Shown one piece after another: positions 49,537 to 59,216 of a stretch of DNA of 64,000 nt. Source of the DNA: Oscillatoria sp. SIO1A7. GTDB taxonomy: Bacteria > Cyanobacteriota > Cyanobacteriia > Cyanobacteriales > Laspinemataceae. The DNA lies in NCBI GenBank assembly GCA_010672965.1, contig JAAHFN010000007.1, forward strand, positions 374,992 through 438,991. Direction: 5' to 3'. Under the pieces are notes generated by a model. It saw nothing but the letters and a program-made list of their open reading frames with translations. It had not been told where the DNA came from and did not search any database. Both the position numbers and the translations under genes were made by a program. The stretch's first letter is position 1. The number at the start of each line of letters is the position of its first letter.

Positions 49537-52500
49537 ATGCGCGATACAAGTTCTTGGCGAGAACGGCTAAGCAATGCTCTGTGGAAAGTATGGCCGTCAG
49601 AAACAGATTTAAACAAAACAACATTTTGCGATGTCGAGCTGGGTCTTTATCTTTTATCTCAGCTAGCACCAGAAGCACCGGCAAAATCTCTGTGGGTGCT
49701 GTTGACCGGCTACCAGTTTCCGGTGACAGAAGCACAGAACTGGAGCGAAGAGCAGCGACATATGCTGGGTAATGCCCGCCATATTCTGACCCAGTTTAGA
49801 AGCGAATACAGTTGGGAGAAAGCGATTCGGCGCTATAGACAAATCAACGAGCTGGAGGTGCTTCGAGGCTACGATATAGATGAGAAACTAGAACATTTTT
49901 CTGCCCGGGAAGTTAGCATCTGCTCGGAACGGGAGGAGATTTACGCAGATACTCTGAGCAAACCCCTAAAACATAGAAGAAAGACGATAAAATGGGCTGA
50001 GGCGGGAAGCTATGAATGCCCAGACGGCAAATATCGAAGAACCGTTCGCATTCCTGAAGAACTGGTACTCCCGCTGCCAAAGGGTCACAATCTGGAGGGG
50101 AAAACTCAGAGAGAGGCGATCGCCGTTAGCTGGGAAGATCTAATGGAAACCGCACGCTGGATGGACAGTTTATCCGGCGATCGCTGGGAGCAGCGCCTAT
50201 CCAGAGTGCGCCTAGAGCTGTTTGACCCAGATAATGACAGCCTCGCCCCTGCGGAGACCCTGACCTTGGATGGATTAATGCACCTAATCGGCATGGTTTC
50301 TTCTGGGAAATCGACTTTGATGGACATTTTGGCAGTTTGGGCAGCAAAGCAAAAACTCCATGTAACCATAGTTGTTGGAGATGTCGTCGGAGCGCTCAAC
50401 AGAGCTAAATTATTTGCGCGATTGGGTATCTCCGTCGCTCCTATTTTAGGTGCTTCAAATCGGGAGCGCCACACCAATCGCCTGCATAGAACCCTGACTG
50501 CCGAGGAACCTTTGGCTCAACTAGAGCAGGAACACATTGGCTTCCAGTGGTTGAGTACCGCCTGTCCCCTCAGCGAACTGCGTAGCGATGTCAGCGTACC
50601 CTTTAAGATGGGCAAGCAGCCCTGCCTGAATCTGACGGCGATCGCCGATTCAGATGAGGAAAATAGCGATGGAGCAAATAAAAGCAAAACCCCCAAAACT
50701 TATGCCTGTCCTATTTATAGTGCTTGCCCATTTCACCAGGCACAGCGGGATTTAGTGGATGCTTCTATTTGGATTGCCACCCCAGCCAGTTTGGTTTATC
50801 CCCGCGTGGCACCGCAAATAAATTCCGAATACATCCGTTTTGCGGAGTTGGTTTATCGTCACAGCAATTTGGTAATTGTCGATGAAACCGACCAAGTACA
50901 GGTGCAGCTTGATAGCCTCTTCTGTCCCAGTCAGAAGTTATTCGGGAGTGGAGGGGATAGCTGGTTGGGTCAAATCCAGCAACAAGTGGTGCAGCAGCTC
51001 AATCAACAGGGACGCGGCCAACTTGCCGATACCGATGTTAATAGCTGGTGCCAAGCCCACGGTATGCTTCAAATGGCGATGAACCGTATCTATGCTCTTA
51101 TCTTCAAACAAGAGCCAGCACTGGATCCTTGGATTAAGCAAGAGCAATACTTTACCGATTGGCTCATTCTGTCCAAGCTGGCTATAAAACTCAGCGGCGC
51201 TCCTAAAGATAGTCGCGACAACCATTCGGGCTATCGCAAGCTAATGGGATTGTTTGAAAGCTATATAGACGATCCCCTGGGCAATAGAAGTAAATCTCGT
51301 CTGAGCGAACTAACTCAGCAAGCAATTCTCAAAGATACTAATGATAATTTGTTAGGCGAGGATCTCAAGCAATGGATTGTAGAAAATAAGCAGGCAGATG
51401 TAAGTCTGACGGAAGAACAGCTAAAAGAGGTAATATTACAGTTAGCATTTGCTTTGCTAGTGGCAGTTTTACAAAGCCTCATCAACCAATTGTTGCGCGA
51501 CTGGAAATACGTCGAGTCTCCTCTTAGGCTGGAAGGCCAGAGTTCCATGCTGTTCCATAGCCCGCCAAGGGACTATGAGGCCATTATTCCAGCAGCACCA
51601 ATGGGCAACGTGCTGGGCTTCCAGTATCTAAAATCTAGCGACAGCAAAGGAGGAGACTTGCGCTTTTTCAAGTGTATGGGTGTCGGTCGCTGGCTGTTGT
51701 TGCACCTGCACGAACTATTTGCTGCCGAAGGAATTGTTGGACCTCATGTTTTGTTGCTTTCCGGTACTAGCTGGGCGGGTACGTCGCCAGGGTATCACGT
51801 CCAAGTGCCAGTGGCGGGAGTGCTGCGTTCTCCCGAGGAAGAATTAAAGGCCATCGAGGATAGCACTTTTGAATTTAATCCTTTCTACGACAAAGAGGGA
51901 CGGCCGATTAGCGTTTCTGGTGCGGGACAAAGGCGCGTTGCGGCGCTCAAGGAAATACTCGATAAATTGGCAAAACCGGGCGGTTTAGGAGGAGATAGTA
52001 GGTTGGAACGGGAGCGAGACGAGCTTCCCGAGAGTCGCCAGCGTATCTTGTTGCTGGTCGGCAGTTACGACCAAGCAAAGGTGGCTCAAGAACACCTAGA
52101 AAACTTGCGCCCCGACTGGCGAGGCCAGACTGTCCGTCTGGTTCCAGACGATGACGAGTTTGAAAGTCAATGGCTGGGCAACGAGTCAAGCCTACAACGG
52201 GGAATCGTACATAAATTTGCCAGCACGGGAGCTTGGATTCTGATTGCCCCGTTGATGGCTATCGAGCGGGGGCATAATATTCTCAACGAGGAGAATAAGG
52301 CGGCAATTGGCGCGGCTTATTTTCTGGTTCGCCCTCATCCGCGACCCGATGACATCAGCTATGCGATTCATTCTATCGCTCGCTGGGCGATCGCCAATTA
52401 CGCCAATACGGCATTGCTGGCCAGCAAGTGCGAAGCCGGGTTGCCAACAATTGACGGAGCTGGGAATTCTTTCCGGGATCGGGCTTACCGACGCTGGCGC

Positions 52501-52869
52501 TATCTTCTCAGCCTGCCCATGATTTATAGTACCCTACCCAACAAAGATACCAACAGCGATCTGAAGGCAGTAAGCTGGAATCAGCTCGTTTCTATCTGGC
52601 AGGTCATCGGGCGATTGATACGCGGAGGAAGCCCAGCTAATGTAGTATTCTGCGACGCTGCTTTTGCACGCCGTACTGCCTTCCAAGAAGATCGGGGCGA
52701 CGAGCCACAAACCAGTCTTTTGGTTAGTATCAAACAACTGTTAAGTCCTTATTTCGCGACCGACTCTGAGAGTTGTATTACCGAGCGAGAAAGGGAATTA
52801 GTTAGGGCGCTTTATGGCCCGTTTTACTCTGCGATTAAAGATATAGGAGGCATTGATGAGGAGGTATGA
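49537..52869 (+). CDS. pPIWI-RE-associated DinG-like helicase
   Basis: A 1110-residue superfamily 2 helicase. Walker A has K258 in GMVSSGKST, motif II is D449-E450-T451-D452, and motif VI is Q1022-VIGRLIRGG with R1026 and R1029. Four cysteines, C343, C363, C391 and C397 (the last pair spaced C-x5-C), lie between motifs Ia and II, where DinG and XPD bind a 4Fe-4S cluster. The first 230 residues are unassigned. It is the middle gene of the cassette and overlaps the PIWI gene by 14 bp, so the products are probably made in fixed ratio. Substrate by inference: DNA or R-loop duplex at the PIWI target. Confidence 0.85.
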   Translation: MRDTSSWRERLSNALWKVWPSETDLNKTTFCDVELGLYLLSQLAPEAPAKSLWVLLTGYQFPVTEAQNWSEEQRHMLGNARHILTQFRSEYSWEKAIRRYRQINELEVLRGYDIDEKLEHFSAREVSICSEREEIYADTLSKPLKHRRKTIKWAEAGSYECPDGKYRRTVRIPEELVLPLPKGHNLEGKTQREAIAVSWEDLMETARWMDSLSGDRWEQRLSRVRLELFDPDNDSLAPAETLTLDGLMHLIGMVSSGKSTLMDILAVWAAKQKLHVTIVVGDVVGALNRAKLFARLGISVAPILGASNRERHTNRLHRTLTAEEPLAQLEQEHIGFQWLSTACPLSELRSDVSVPFKMGKQPCLNLTAIADSDEENSDGANKSKTPKTYACPIYSACPFHQAQRDLVDASIWIATPASLVYPRVAPQINSEYIRFAELVYRHSNLVIVDETDQVQVQLDSLFCPSQKLFGSGGDSWLGQIQQQVVQQLNQQGRGQLADTDVNSWCQAHGMLQMAMNRIYALIFKQEPALDPWIKQEQYFTDWLILSKLAIKLSGAPKDSRDNHSGYRKLMGLFESYIDDPLGNRSKSRLSELTQQAILKDTNDNLLGEDLKQWIVENKQADVSLTEEQLKEVILQLAFALLVAVLQSLINQLLRDWKYVESPLRLEGQSSMLFHSPPRDYEAIIPAAPMGNVLGFQYLKSSDSKGGDLRFFKCMGVGRWLLLHLHELFAAEGIVGPHVLLLSGTSWAGTSPGYHVQVPVAGVLRSPEEELKAIEDSTFEFNPFYDKEGRPISVSGAGQRRVAALKEILDKLAKPGGLGGDSRLERERDELPESRQRILLLVGSYDQAKVAQEHLENLRPDWRGQTVRLVPDDDEFESQWLGNESSLQRGIVHKFASTGAWILIAPLMAIERGHNILNEENKAAIGAAYFLVRPHPRPDDISYAIHSIARWAIANYANTALLASKCEAGLPTIDGAGNSFRDRAYRRWRYLLSLPMIYSTLPNKDTNSDLKAVSWNQLVSIWQVIGRLIRGGSPANVVFCDAAFARRTAFQEDRGDEPQTSLLVSIKQLLSPYFATDSESCITERERELVRALYGPFYSAIKDIGGIDEEV

Positions 52870-55540
52870 CCAATTGCGCACTCTGTCTTTCCGGCTGGTT
52901 TCCGGTAAGGAGATGGAGGAAAAAACTTTCTACGTTCTCAAGTTTCCAGAGCAATGGAAGTCAGAACTAAGAAACCTACAGGCCAAGCTAAACGGGCGAA
53001 ACCCCGAGAAAACTAGCGTGCCCATCGGCTCCTTGAACAAGGCCATGCGGGCGCTAGTTCCAGACCTAATTTACATTGCTCCCAATGCTGCTCGAAGTGG
53101 CGATTGCCCTTGGCTCTACAGCGATACGCCTGTCAATCCAGAGGCGCTGCATTTGATTATTTGCGCTTGGGCAAAAGTTCAGTTCTCCAAAGCTTCCGAG
53201 CAAAAGCGAAGCGAACTCCTGGGGGAACTGAAGGTTGAGGACTTGTGTTGGCAGCCAACTAAGCTGAATTTGTCGCAATGGACTACAGCCGCTAATGGCA
53301 CGGCCAAACTAGGGGGCGACGGTTACAACAATAGTTTTATTTTGGTTCCCCATATTTTGGCGGCCAAGTTCTCTCAAGATAATCAAGATAATACGCCCCT
53401 CGAATTTGGCTCAGAACCCCCCCTGCGCTTTCGCCGCGCGCCGCTCTCGATTGGAACCCACGGAGCAGAGTTAGTTTCTTGGGTTCCAATCAAACATGAG
53501 GACTGGTATTGGTCGGTGGTGATTACCTTCACCCTTCAAACCGTGCCTTTCCAAGACTTTCCGGTGCTGCACTGCGACCTCAGCGTCCGACGGTGGGCAA
53601 GCAAGCCAATTCGTTTTCTGCCCGGGGACAGAGAAACCAGCGTCTATCTGCTGACAAGCGTACCGTGGTTGGAGGAGCTGCACAACTCAAATAGCTTTCA
53701 GGTAGCGCCTATAACATCGGAGCGAGTGCCAGCATCAGAGCGAAAAGATGGAGAACCAGATTACCGTGCGATCTGGGGTAGTAATTTAGCAGCGTTACTG
53801 GATTGCCTCCAGCCTAAAAATCCGTTTCCTACTCCAGAGGAAATAAAGGAAAATCCACTATCGGCGCTTAACTTCAGCGACAGTCCTAATGCAGGGCTCG
53901 TTTACCGAAATGGTATCAAGCCAGAGCATGGTGTCGGTCCGGGTCTTGGCCCTCAAGATCGTCGCAATCTGGTAGAACAGATTGCGAAAGTGTTGGCACC
54001 GGATTGGCAATTTGTGGAAATGCCAGAAAGGGTTGACTTCGATAAATATTTGCCAACAACAATAGATTTGCCAAAACCAAAAAACGATTGGAAGCCAAAC
54101 GCCGATCGGCAAGAGAAACTCGAAGAGATGCAGTTGGTACTCCGCCGAGGCGTTAAAAATGCTATTGGCGATCGCCTGAAGGTAGAAGTCTGGTATCAAA
54201 GCGAATCAGCCCGAGATAATTTGATTGCAGCAGTTCGGTATTGTCTGGGAGTCCCGGAAGCGGCAGAGTTTCCCTACAAGTTTGACGACTTGGATCTAGC
54301 CCTAAACGTAAGCGCTAATCGCTTGGGGGCTCTTGGCGATGAGTTGAAACTAGATTCCGGAATTAAACAAAAAAAGGAACAACGGCGTCAGGCCATTGTC
54401 CGGCGCGGGGACGAAGTGAGAGAAAAGGCCGGCTTGGCATCAGTGGCGACAGTAGCCTTTGTTGAACTGCATGGTGCCGAACATTTTGGCCGTAATAAGG
54501 ATCCAAAGCAAGCTCTGCGACGAGGATTCGCCCAGGTCGGACGCCTAACGCAATTTATTACTGTGGATAATAAGAAACTCGTCCACAGGGGTATCAACGG
54601 ATTCCTAGATTTGTTGCGTCAGTTGGGCGTGCAAGCGGAACCGCTGAAGATAGCCATCCAACCTCCCGATGATAAACAAAAGAGCAAGCTGAATTTGGTA
54701 GAAAATAAAAAACAGAGTTTGCCCGAGAAGATCAACTATGTTGGCCTCTGGTTGATTAAGTTTAATTCGTCCACCAGTGCTGATGGTAGCACTCAGCGGG
54801 TGCCGGTAATGGTACATATGGCATCGGATACAACTGAAATTAAGGCGATCGCTCTTGGTTTTGATAGCTGGCTACCCTACAGAGAAGCGCTGCTCCGTAT
54901 TGCTGGAGAAGAAGTTCGGGGAGTTGCCAAGCTAGAAAAGGCTATGCCCTTTATCAAGGAACGACTGAGACGTTTTCCTAAAGATACGCTTCTACTCTGC
55001 CATGCTCAGAATCTGCGAAGGGCTTGGCCTTGGCTGCAAAATGGGCTTATTTCACCAGACGAAATCCGTTTCGGTAAAGAAAGCCCGTTGTCTGCGAAAA
55101 AGTTCAAGGGACTTCGAATTGTGCGCGTTCGCGATAGTCAGAGCAAGGAAACACCGGAGTGGTATGCTCAACAAGAGGAAAAACATGGGTTTACCGATGG
55201 AATTTTCCAAATGGGCGAACGAGTTTTTGCTAGTACCTACAATACGCCCAAGCAGTTTAAAAAGCAAAGTGTCAATCAATCTAAAGCAGCACCTTGGACA
55301 ACAAATAGAGGCAAGACTTACGACGCATCGCCGGAAGTACCTTACTGGAATCCGGGTATAGTAGAACTCACTGTAGCCTATACCCAGCCAGAGGATGAAA
55401 TCTGGCCTTGGGCGGCACTGACACATGAGTTGCGGCATATTGCGCTCCAGTATGACGAACCGCTTAAGTTACCTCTAGTGCTTCATCTCGCAAAGGAAAT
55501 GCAGGAGTATGTATCGCTTCTGGAGGTAGAGGAAGAATAA
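52856..55540 (+). CDS. pPIWI-RE protein (prokaryotic PIWI with conserved R and E)
   Basis: An 894-residue protein of the pPIWI-RE family, an Argonaute-related group. AGGAGG lies five bases before ATG 52856. The N-terminal 450 residues correspond to the family's own region; the RNase-H-like PIWI domain fills roughly residues 620-880 (HMASDTTEIKAIALGFDSWL, then LLLCHAQNLRRAWPWLQNG). Candidates for the family-defining residues are R757/R759 in RIVRVRDSQ and E858 in LTHELRHIALQYDEP. The metal-chelating DDE/H set of slicing Argonautes is not evident, so cleavage likely comes from the partner nuclease. The role is predicted defence against plasmids or phages. Confidence 0.85.
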   Translation: MRRYDQLRTLSFRLVSGKEMEEKTFYVLKFPEQWKSELRNLQAKLNGRNPEKTSVPIGSLNKAMRALVPDLIYIAPNAARSGDCPWLYSDTPVNPEALHLIICAWAKVQFSKASEQKRSELLGELKVEDLCWQPTKLNLSQWTTAANGTAKLGGDGYNNSFILVPHILAAKFSQDNQDNTPLEFGSEPPLRFRRAPLSIGTHGAELVSWVPIKHEDWYWSVVITFTLQTVPFQDFPVLHCDLSVRRWASKPIRFLPGDRETSVYLLTSVPWLEELHNSNSFQVAPITSERVPASERKDGEPDYRAIWGSNLAALLDCLQPKNPFPTPEEIKENPLSALNFSDSPNAGLVYRNGIKPEHGVGPGLGPQDRRNLVEQIAKVLAPDWQFVEMPERVDFDKYLPTTIDLPKPKNDWKPNADRQEKLEEMQLVLRRGVKNAIGDRLKVEVWYQSESARDNLIAAVRYCLGVPEAAEFPYKFDDLDLALNVSANRLGALGDELKLDSGIKQKKEQRRQAIVRRGDEVREKAGLASVATVAFVELHGAEHFGRNKDPKQALRRGFAQVGRLTQFITVDNKKLVHRGINGFLDLLRQLGVQAEPLKIAIQPPDDKQKSKLNLVENKKQSLPEKINYVGLWLIKFNSSTSADGSTQRVPVMVHMASDTTEIKAIALGFDSWLPYREALLRIAGEEVRGVAKLEKAMPFIKERLRRFPKDTLLLCHAQNLRRAWPWLQNGLISPDEIRFGKESPLSAKKFKGLRIVRVRDSQSKETPEWYAQQEEKHGFTDGIFQMGERVFASTYNTPKQFKKQSVNQSKAAPWTTNRGKTYDASPEVPYWNPGIVELTVAYTQPEDEIWPWAALTHELRHIALQYDEPLKLPLVLHLAKEMQEYVSLLEVEEE

Positions 55541-55573
55541 ATCATCTATTTAGGATCTAATCTTCCTCAGAAG

Positions 55574-55935
55574 AGCGATCGCTCTTTTACTCCCATAAAG
55601 CGATCGCTATTGTATTTTTCGATAGGCGATCGCTCTTTTATTCCCAGAAAGCGATCGCTCTTTTATTCCCAGAAAGCGATCGCTCTTTTATTCCCAGAAA
55701 GCGATCGCTCTTTTATTCCCAGAAAGCGATCGCTCTTTTATTCCCAGAAAGCGATCGCTCCTTTATCCCAGAAAGGCGAAAGGCGATCGCTGTTTTATTT
55801 TCCGACAGGCGATCGCTGTTTTATTTTCCGACAGGCGATCGCTCTTTTCCTCACCAGAAGGCGATCGCTCTTTTCCTCACCAGAAGGCGATCGCTATTGT
55901 ATTTTTCGATAGGCGATCGCTTTTTTCTTCCCAGA
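55574..55935. repeat. Tandem HIP1 array with 25-bp unit
   Basis: GCGATCGCTCTTTTATTCCC followed by AGAAA repeats with an exact 25-bp period from 55626 to 55775 (six units), and shorter runs of 25-28 bp variants (GACAG, CACCAGAAG, CGATAG joints) lie on either side: about 13 HIP1 sites in 360 bp. It is not a CRISPR array, because the interval between HIP1 sites does not vary like spacers. The gap to 56054 has nothing else. Further single units occur at 56655 and 56680-56715. Confidence 0.92.
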
Positions 55936-56054
55936 AAGCGATCTCCCTTTTTGCCTAGAAGCCCCTGCTGCTGTTGCCACACTAGCACCCTACTTGCCAA
56001 GCAACGAAAAAAACGCTAACATGATTTATGTCAAAAGGCCCTTGAGGTAACAAG

Positions 56055-56345
56055 ATGCTAGATCTAGCCAAAGATGTCGAATCCCTCACTAACTTCAAGC
56101 GCAATACCGCCTCCTACTTAGAGCGAATTAAGGAAAGCAGGCGTCCGCTCGTTCTTACAGTTGACGGTAAAGCCGAAGTCGTAGTCCAGGATGCCGAGTC
56201 ATACCAAAAATTACTGGAATTAGTCGATAGCATAGAGGCGATAGAGGGCATTCAGGCCGGTTTAAATGCAGTGCGAGAAGGACGCATTTTTCCAGCCAAG
56301 CAATCATTAAAAGAACTGAAACAAAAGCATGGAATATCGAGTTGA
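56055..56345 (+). CDS. Phd/YefM-family antitoxin
   Basis: A 96-residue antitoxin with SLTNFKRNTASYLERIKESR, VLTVDGKAEVVVQDAESYQK and a helical toxin-binding tail. The start follows TTGAGGTAACAAG with a GAGG site. The 3' end overlaps the ParE toxin gene by 17 bp. The pair is a type II toxin-antitoxin system at the right edge of the defence region. Confidence 0.9.
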   Translation: MLDLAKDVESLTNFKRNTASYLERIKESRRPLVLTVDGKAEVVVQDAESYQKLLELVDSIEAIEGIQAGLNAVREGRIFPAKQSLKELKQKHGISS

Positions 56346-56640
56346 AATTACCGATGTGGCTTTGGCAGAAGTCGAAGATGCTTATCTGTGGATAATTGAG
56401 CAAGTTTCCGCTGAAAGTGCCGAAAAGTGGATTGATGGTCTCACGGAGGCGATTGAATCCCTCAACAAAAGCCCAAGTCGATGTTCCTTCGCGCCAGAAA
56501 ACGAGGTTTTCCCCGAAGAAATACGACAACTATTATATGGAAAGGGGCGTGGAACGTATCGCATAATTTTTACGGTTTCAGAACCAATTGTTCGCATTTT
56601 GCACGTTCGTCATGCTCTTCGTCAGTCCCTAGAGCCATAA
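56329..56640 (+). CDS. RelE/ParE-family toxin
   Basis: A 103-residue toxin: YRVEITDVALAEVEDAYLWI, SAEKWIDGLTEAIESLNKSP and GTYRIIFTVSEPIVRILHVRHA are the family blocks. ParE members poison gyrase while RelE members cut mRNA; the sequence does not decide which. It overlaps its antitoxin gene. Confidence 0.88.
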   Translation: MEYRVEITDVALAEVEDAYLWIIEQVSAESAEKWIDGLTEAIESLNKSPSRCSFAPENEVFPEEIRQLLYGKGRGTYRIIFTVSEPIVRILHVRHALRQSLEP

Positions 56641-56893
56641 CAATACGGAAAAAGGCGATCGCCCTCCCAATCCCCCAAACAGCGATCGCTCTTTTCCTCA
56701 CCAGAAAGCGATCGCATTTTATGGCTGATTTCTTTTACTACCCCATCCCACGAATCCCTAGCCTAGACCCCTCAATCTTTATCCAAGCCGATTGGGAAGC
56801 TGCCACTCTGCCATTTTAGGGACCGCTTTAATCTGGTGGAGCGAGCTAAAATCTTCATAAATGCCATGACATTGGTCTGGGAGAAAGAAAATA

Positions 56894-58138
56894 ATGTTGA
56901 AAAAGTCTTGGTTGGTAACGGTAAGCTTGGCTGTTTTGGTGGGGGCGATCGCGGCGAACGCAAAAACAGTCTTGGCATTCTGCGGTTTTTTCGTCGCTAA
57001 AGTAGATGCCGAGATGTTTAACAATCGCTCGGAAGTAGCGATCGCCCACCACAACAACCGCACCACTTACAGCCTCGCTTTCGACTACAAAGGCGAGCCC
57101 AAAGACTTTGCCCTAGTTTTGCCCGTCCCCGTAGTCCTAAAAAAAGAAAACGTGCGGACAATCGAAGCCAATCTTTTTGAGCGGCTCGAAGATTTCACCG
57201 CTCCTCGTCTAGTACGCTACCAATCGGTATCCTTAAGGGGCTCGGTCAATCAAATTCCGGAAACAGCACAAGCGCCGGTCCCATCTTCAGCCCCAGTACA
57301 AGTTTTGGAGCGCTTCACCGTCGGCGAGTACGACGTAGTTATTCTTAGCGCCAGCGAGTCTAATGCCTTGGAAACCTGGCTGCGCCAAAATGAATATAAA
57401 ATTCCGAGAGGTGCTGCCGGCTATTTTCGCCCTTATATCGAGCGGGAACTTTACTTTTTTGTAGTGCGGGTTAATTTAGAAGAACGAGAAAAGCTCGGTT
57501 TCCAGGATTTGCGACCGATTCAGTTTGCAGTTAGCGATTCTGCTGTCGAGAGGCGATGCGCTGCGGGCGGGCTCCCCCAAGGCGAATGCTCGGAGATTAT
57601 GCTGCCCTTTCAACTCGGCAAGATTAACTCCGAAGGCGAGCAAAGCGTTATTGTCTATTTTCTGAGCGATCGCGGTCGCACGGAAGCCAAAAATTATACT
57701 AATGTAATGATTCCCAGCAACTTCAACGTCCCTGCAGAGATTGAATCTCAATTTGGGCAATTCTATAAAGGCTTGCTCCAGGCGACCATCAAAGCTACGG
57801 GTCGAGAAACTGTTGTAACCGAATATGCCTGGGATACCGCTTCTTGCGATCCTTGCAGCACAACTCCTTTGAATCCACAAGAGCTAAAAGAGTTGGGCAT
57901 GAACCGCAATACGGCATTTATTACTCGAATGTATATGCAATATACTAAAGAAACCTATAATAAGGATTTAATTTTTCGCTTAACAGAGGACAAGCGGACT
58001 TATCAAGGGCGCTATATACTGACGCCGAAGGAAGCTCTATATTCCAAAGACATTAGCGGGGCTGAGGTAAGAGCGCCCTACGGCAAGTTGCTATCTAATT
58101 TTTCTCTGACTGCTTTGTTTGAAGAAAACCAGCAATAG
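56894..58138 (+). CDS. DUF2330 secreted protein
   Basis: A 414-residue exported protein. Signal peptide LVTVSLAVLVGAIAANAKTVLA, then CGFFVAKVDAEMFNNRSEVAI, and the DFALVLPVPVVLKKENVRTI block, which define DUF2330 in cyanobacteria and other bacteria. A cysteine pair (CDPCSTTPLN) lies near residue 315. A C-terminal membrane helix, present in some members, is absent. The function is unknown. Short repeats flank the gene on both sides, including GGTGTAGG units after 58150. Confidence 0.85.
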   Translation: MLKKSWLVTVSLAVLVGAIAANAKTVLAFCGFFVAKVDAEMFNNRSEVAIAHHNNRTTYSLAFDYKGEPKDFALVLPVPVVLKKENVRTIEANLFERLEDFTAPRLVRYQSVSLRGSVNQIPETAQAPVPSSAPVQVLERFTVGEYDVVILSASESNALETWLRQNEYKIPRGAAGYFRPYIERELYFFVVRVNLEEREKLGFQDLRPIQFAVSDSAVERRCAAGGLPQGECSEIMLPFQLGKINSEGEQSVIVYFLSDRGRTEAKNYTNVMIPSNFNVPAEIESQFGQFYKGLLQATIKATGRETVVTEYAWDTASCDPCSTTPLNPQELKELGMNRNTAFITRMYMQYTKETYNKDLIFRLTEDKRTYQGRYILTPKEALYSKDISGAEVRAPYGKLLSNFSLTALFEENQQ

Positions 58139-58374
58139 GAATTAGGCATTGGGCATTGGGCAGGGTGTAGGGTGTAGGGTAGGGTGTTAACTCTGGGGGT
58201 CTTCCCATAGTTTTTGTGAGTGACGGGGATAGTCACGGCTACAACCCGAAACCTTATAAATGTAGGACTTTCCGGCTCCCGAGAGCGACCGGGAAAATTG
58301 CAGCAATTTTCCCGACACCCCACACCCGACACCCCACACCCGCTTGTGTAGGACTTAGGGTGTGGAAAGGGTGG

Positions 58375-59142
58375 TTACTGCGCTTTAAATACTTCCTTTT
58401 TGAACCATTCGACGATTTTTCTAAAACTTTCGTTAGAAACGACTCCGGTTAATACCCAATGGCGGACTACAAAACCTAAATAAATTCCCCCGCCGAGTAC
58501 AATCCAAAAGAGAAGGGGGGAACTTTTCTCTAATCCGCTGGGCAAGTTCATGCCAAAAGCGCAGGCGATCGCAGTCAAGGGAAAGAATATAGCAGCCAGG
58601 ATATTAAGCCGATAGCTGAGATTGGCTTGCTCTTCAGATTTTTTGGCAATCTTGAAGTCCAGAGCATTCTTGGCAGTTAGATAAGTTAAGTCTAAAGTGC
58701 GATCTATCTCGTAAGCCCAATCCCGCAAATCGATAATATCCTGGTCGTTAGGAATTCCTTCTCTAGCGGATTGCAAAGCCGCGTGTAAGTTTCTAGTGGC
58801 TACTTGTAGGGGAGCCATTTGCTCGATAATTTCAAAAATATCCCGAGCTGTTTCGGCGCTTTGGTACAATGATCCCAACTTCTCTTCGGCAACTTGGTAT
58901 TCTTTGAGATGCCTGTTGATAGGGTCTAAGCCAACTCCGCCTAGAGAGCATTTCCAACTACCGTTGGGGTTGCGCCAAAACAATACCCCCTCTCGCTGGC
59001 GATCGCCTGTTTTTGGCGCACGATGCAGCACCAACAGCAGGTGCCCCTCCGCCACCATTGCCCGCTGTTTGCCGAAACTTTTCTGCCCCAATCTATTTTC
59101 GATAGGTTTTGGCAAAGTCCAGGTATAAGGTATTTTTAGCAT
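58375..59142 (-). CDS. CorA-like membrane protein with GMN motif
   Basis: A 255-residue protein. A helical region (about 75-190, RHLKEYQVAEEKLGSLYQSA onward) leads to two C-terminal membrane helices; between them lies AFGMNLPSGLE, the GMN signature of CorA-type magnesium channels. The N-terminal domain is short and the loop after GMN lacks the usual acidic MPE, so it is a divergent relative. A divalent-cation transport role is likely but not certain. It stands alone. Confidence 0.72.
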   Translation of the reverse strand: MLKIPYTWTLPKPIENRLGQKSFGKQRAMVAEGHLLLVLHRAPKTGDRQREGVLFWRNPNGSWKCSLGGVGLDPINRHLKEYQVAEEKLGSLYQSAETARDIFEIIEQMAPLQVATRNLHAALQSAREGIPNDQDIIDLRDWAYEIDRTLDLTYLTAKNALDFKIAKKSEEQANLSYRLNILAAIFFPLTAIACAFGMNLPSGLEKSSPLLFWIVLGGGIYLGFVVRHWVLTGVVSNESFRKIVEWFKKEVFKAQ

Positions 59143-59216
59143 AGGCGTTTTAATTATATAAAATTACCCTCTAATTGGGGTAAGCTATTGCGTGGGGAGA
59201 GGGGGGAGAGGGGGGG

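Noticed and set aside
55610-55912. 100-residue frame
   Set aside because: It translates the HIP1 tandem array only.
55574-55935. CRISPR array in the HIP1 repeats
   Set aside because: Repeat and interval are both constant, the unit is only 25 bp, and no cas gene is near.
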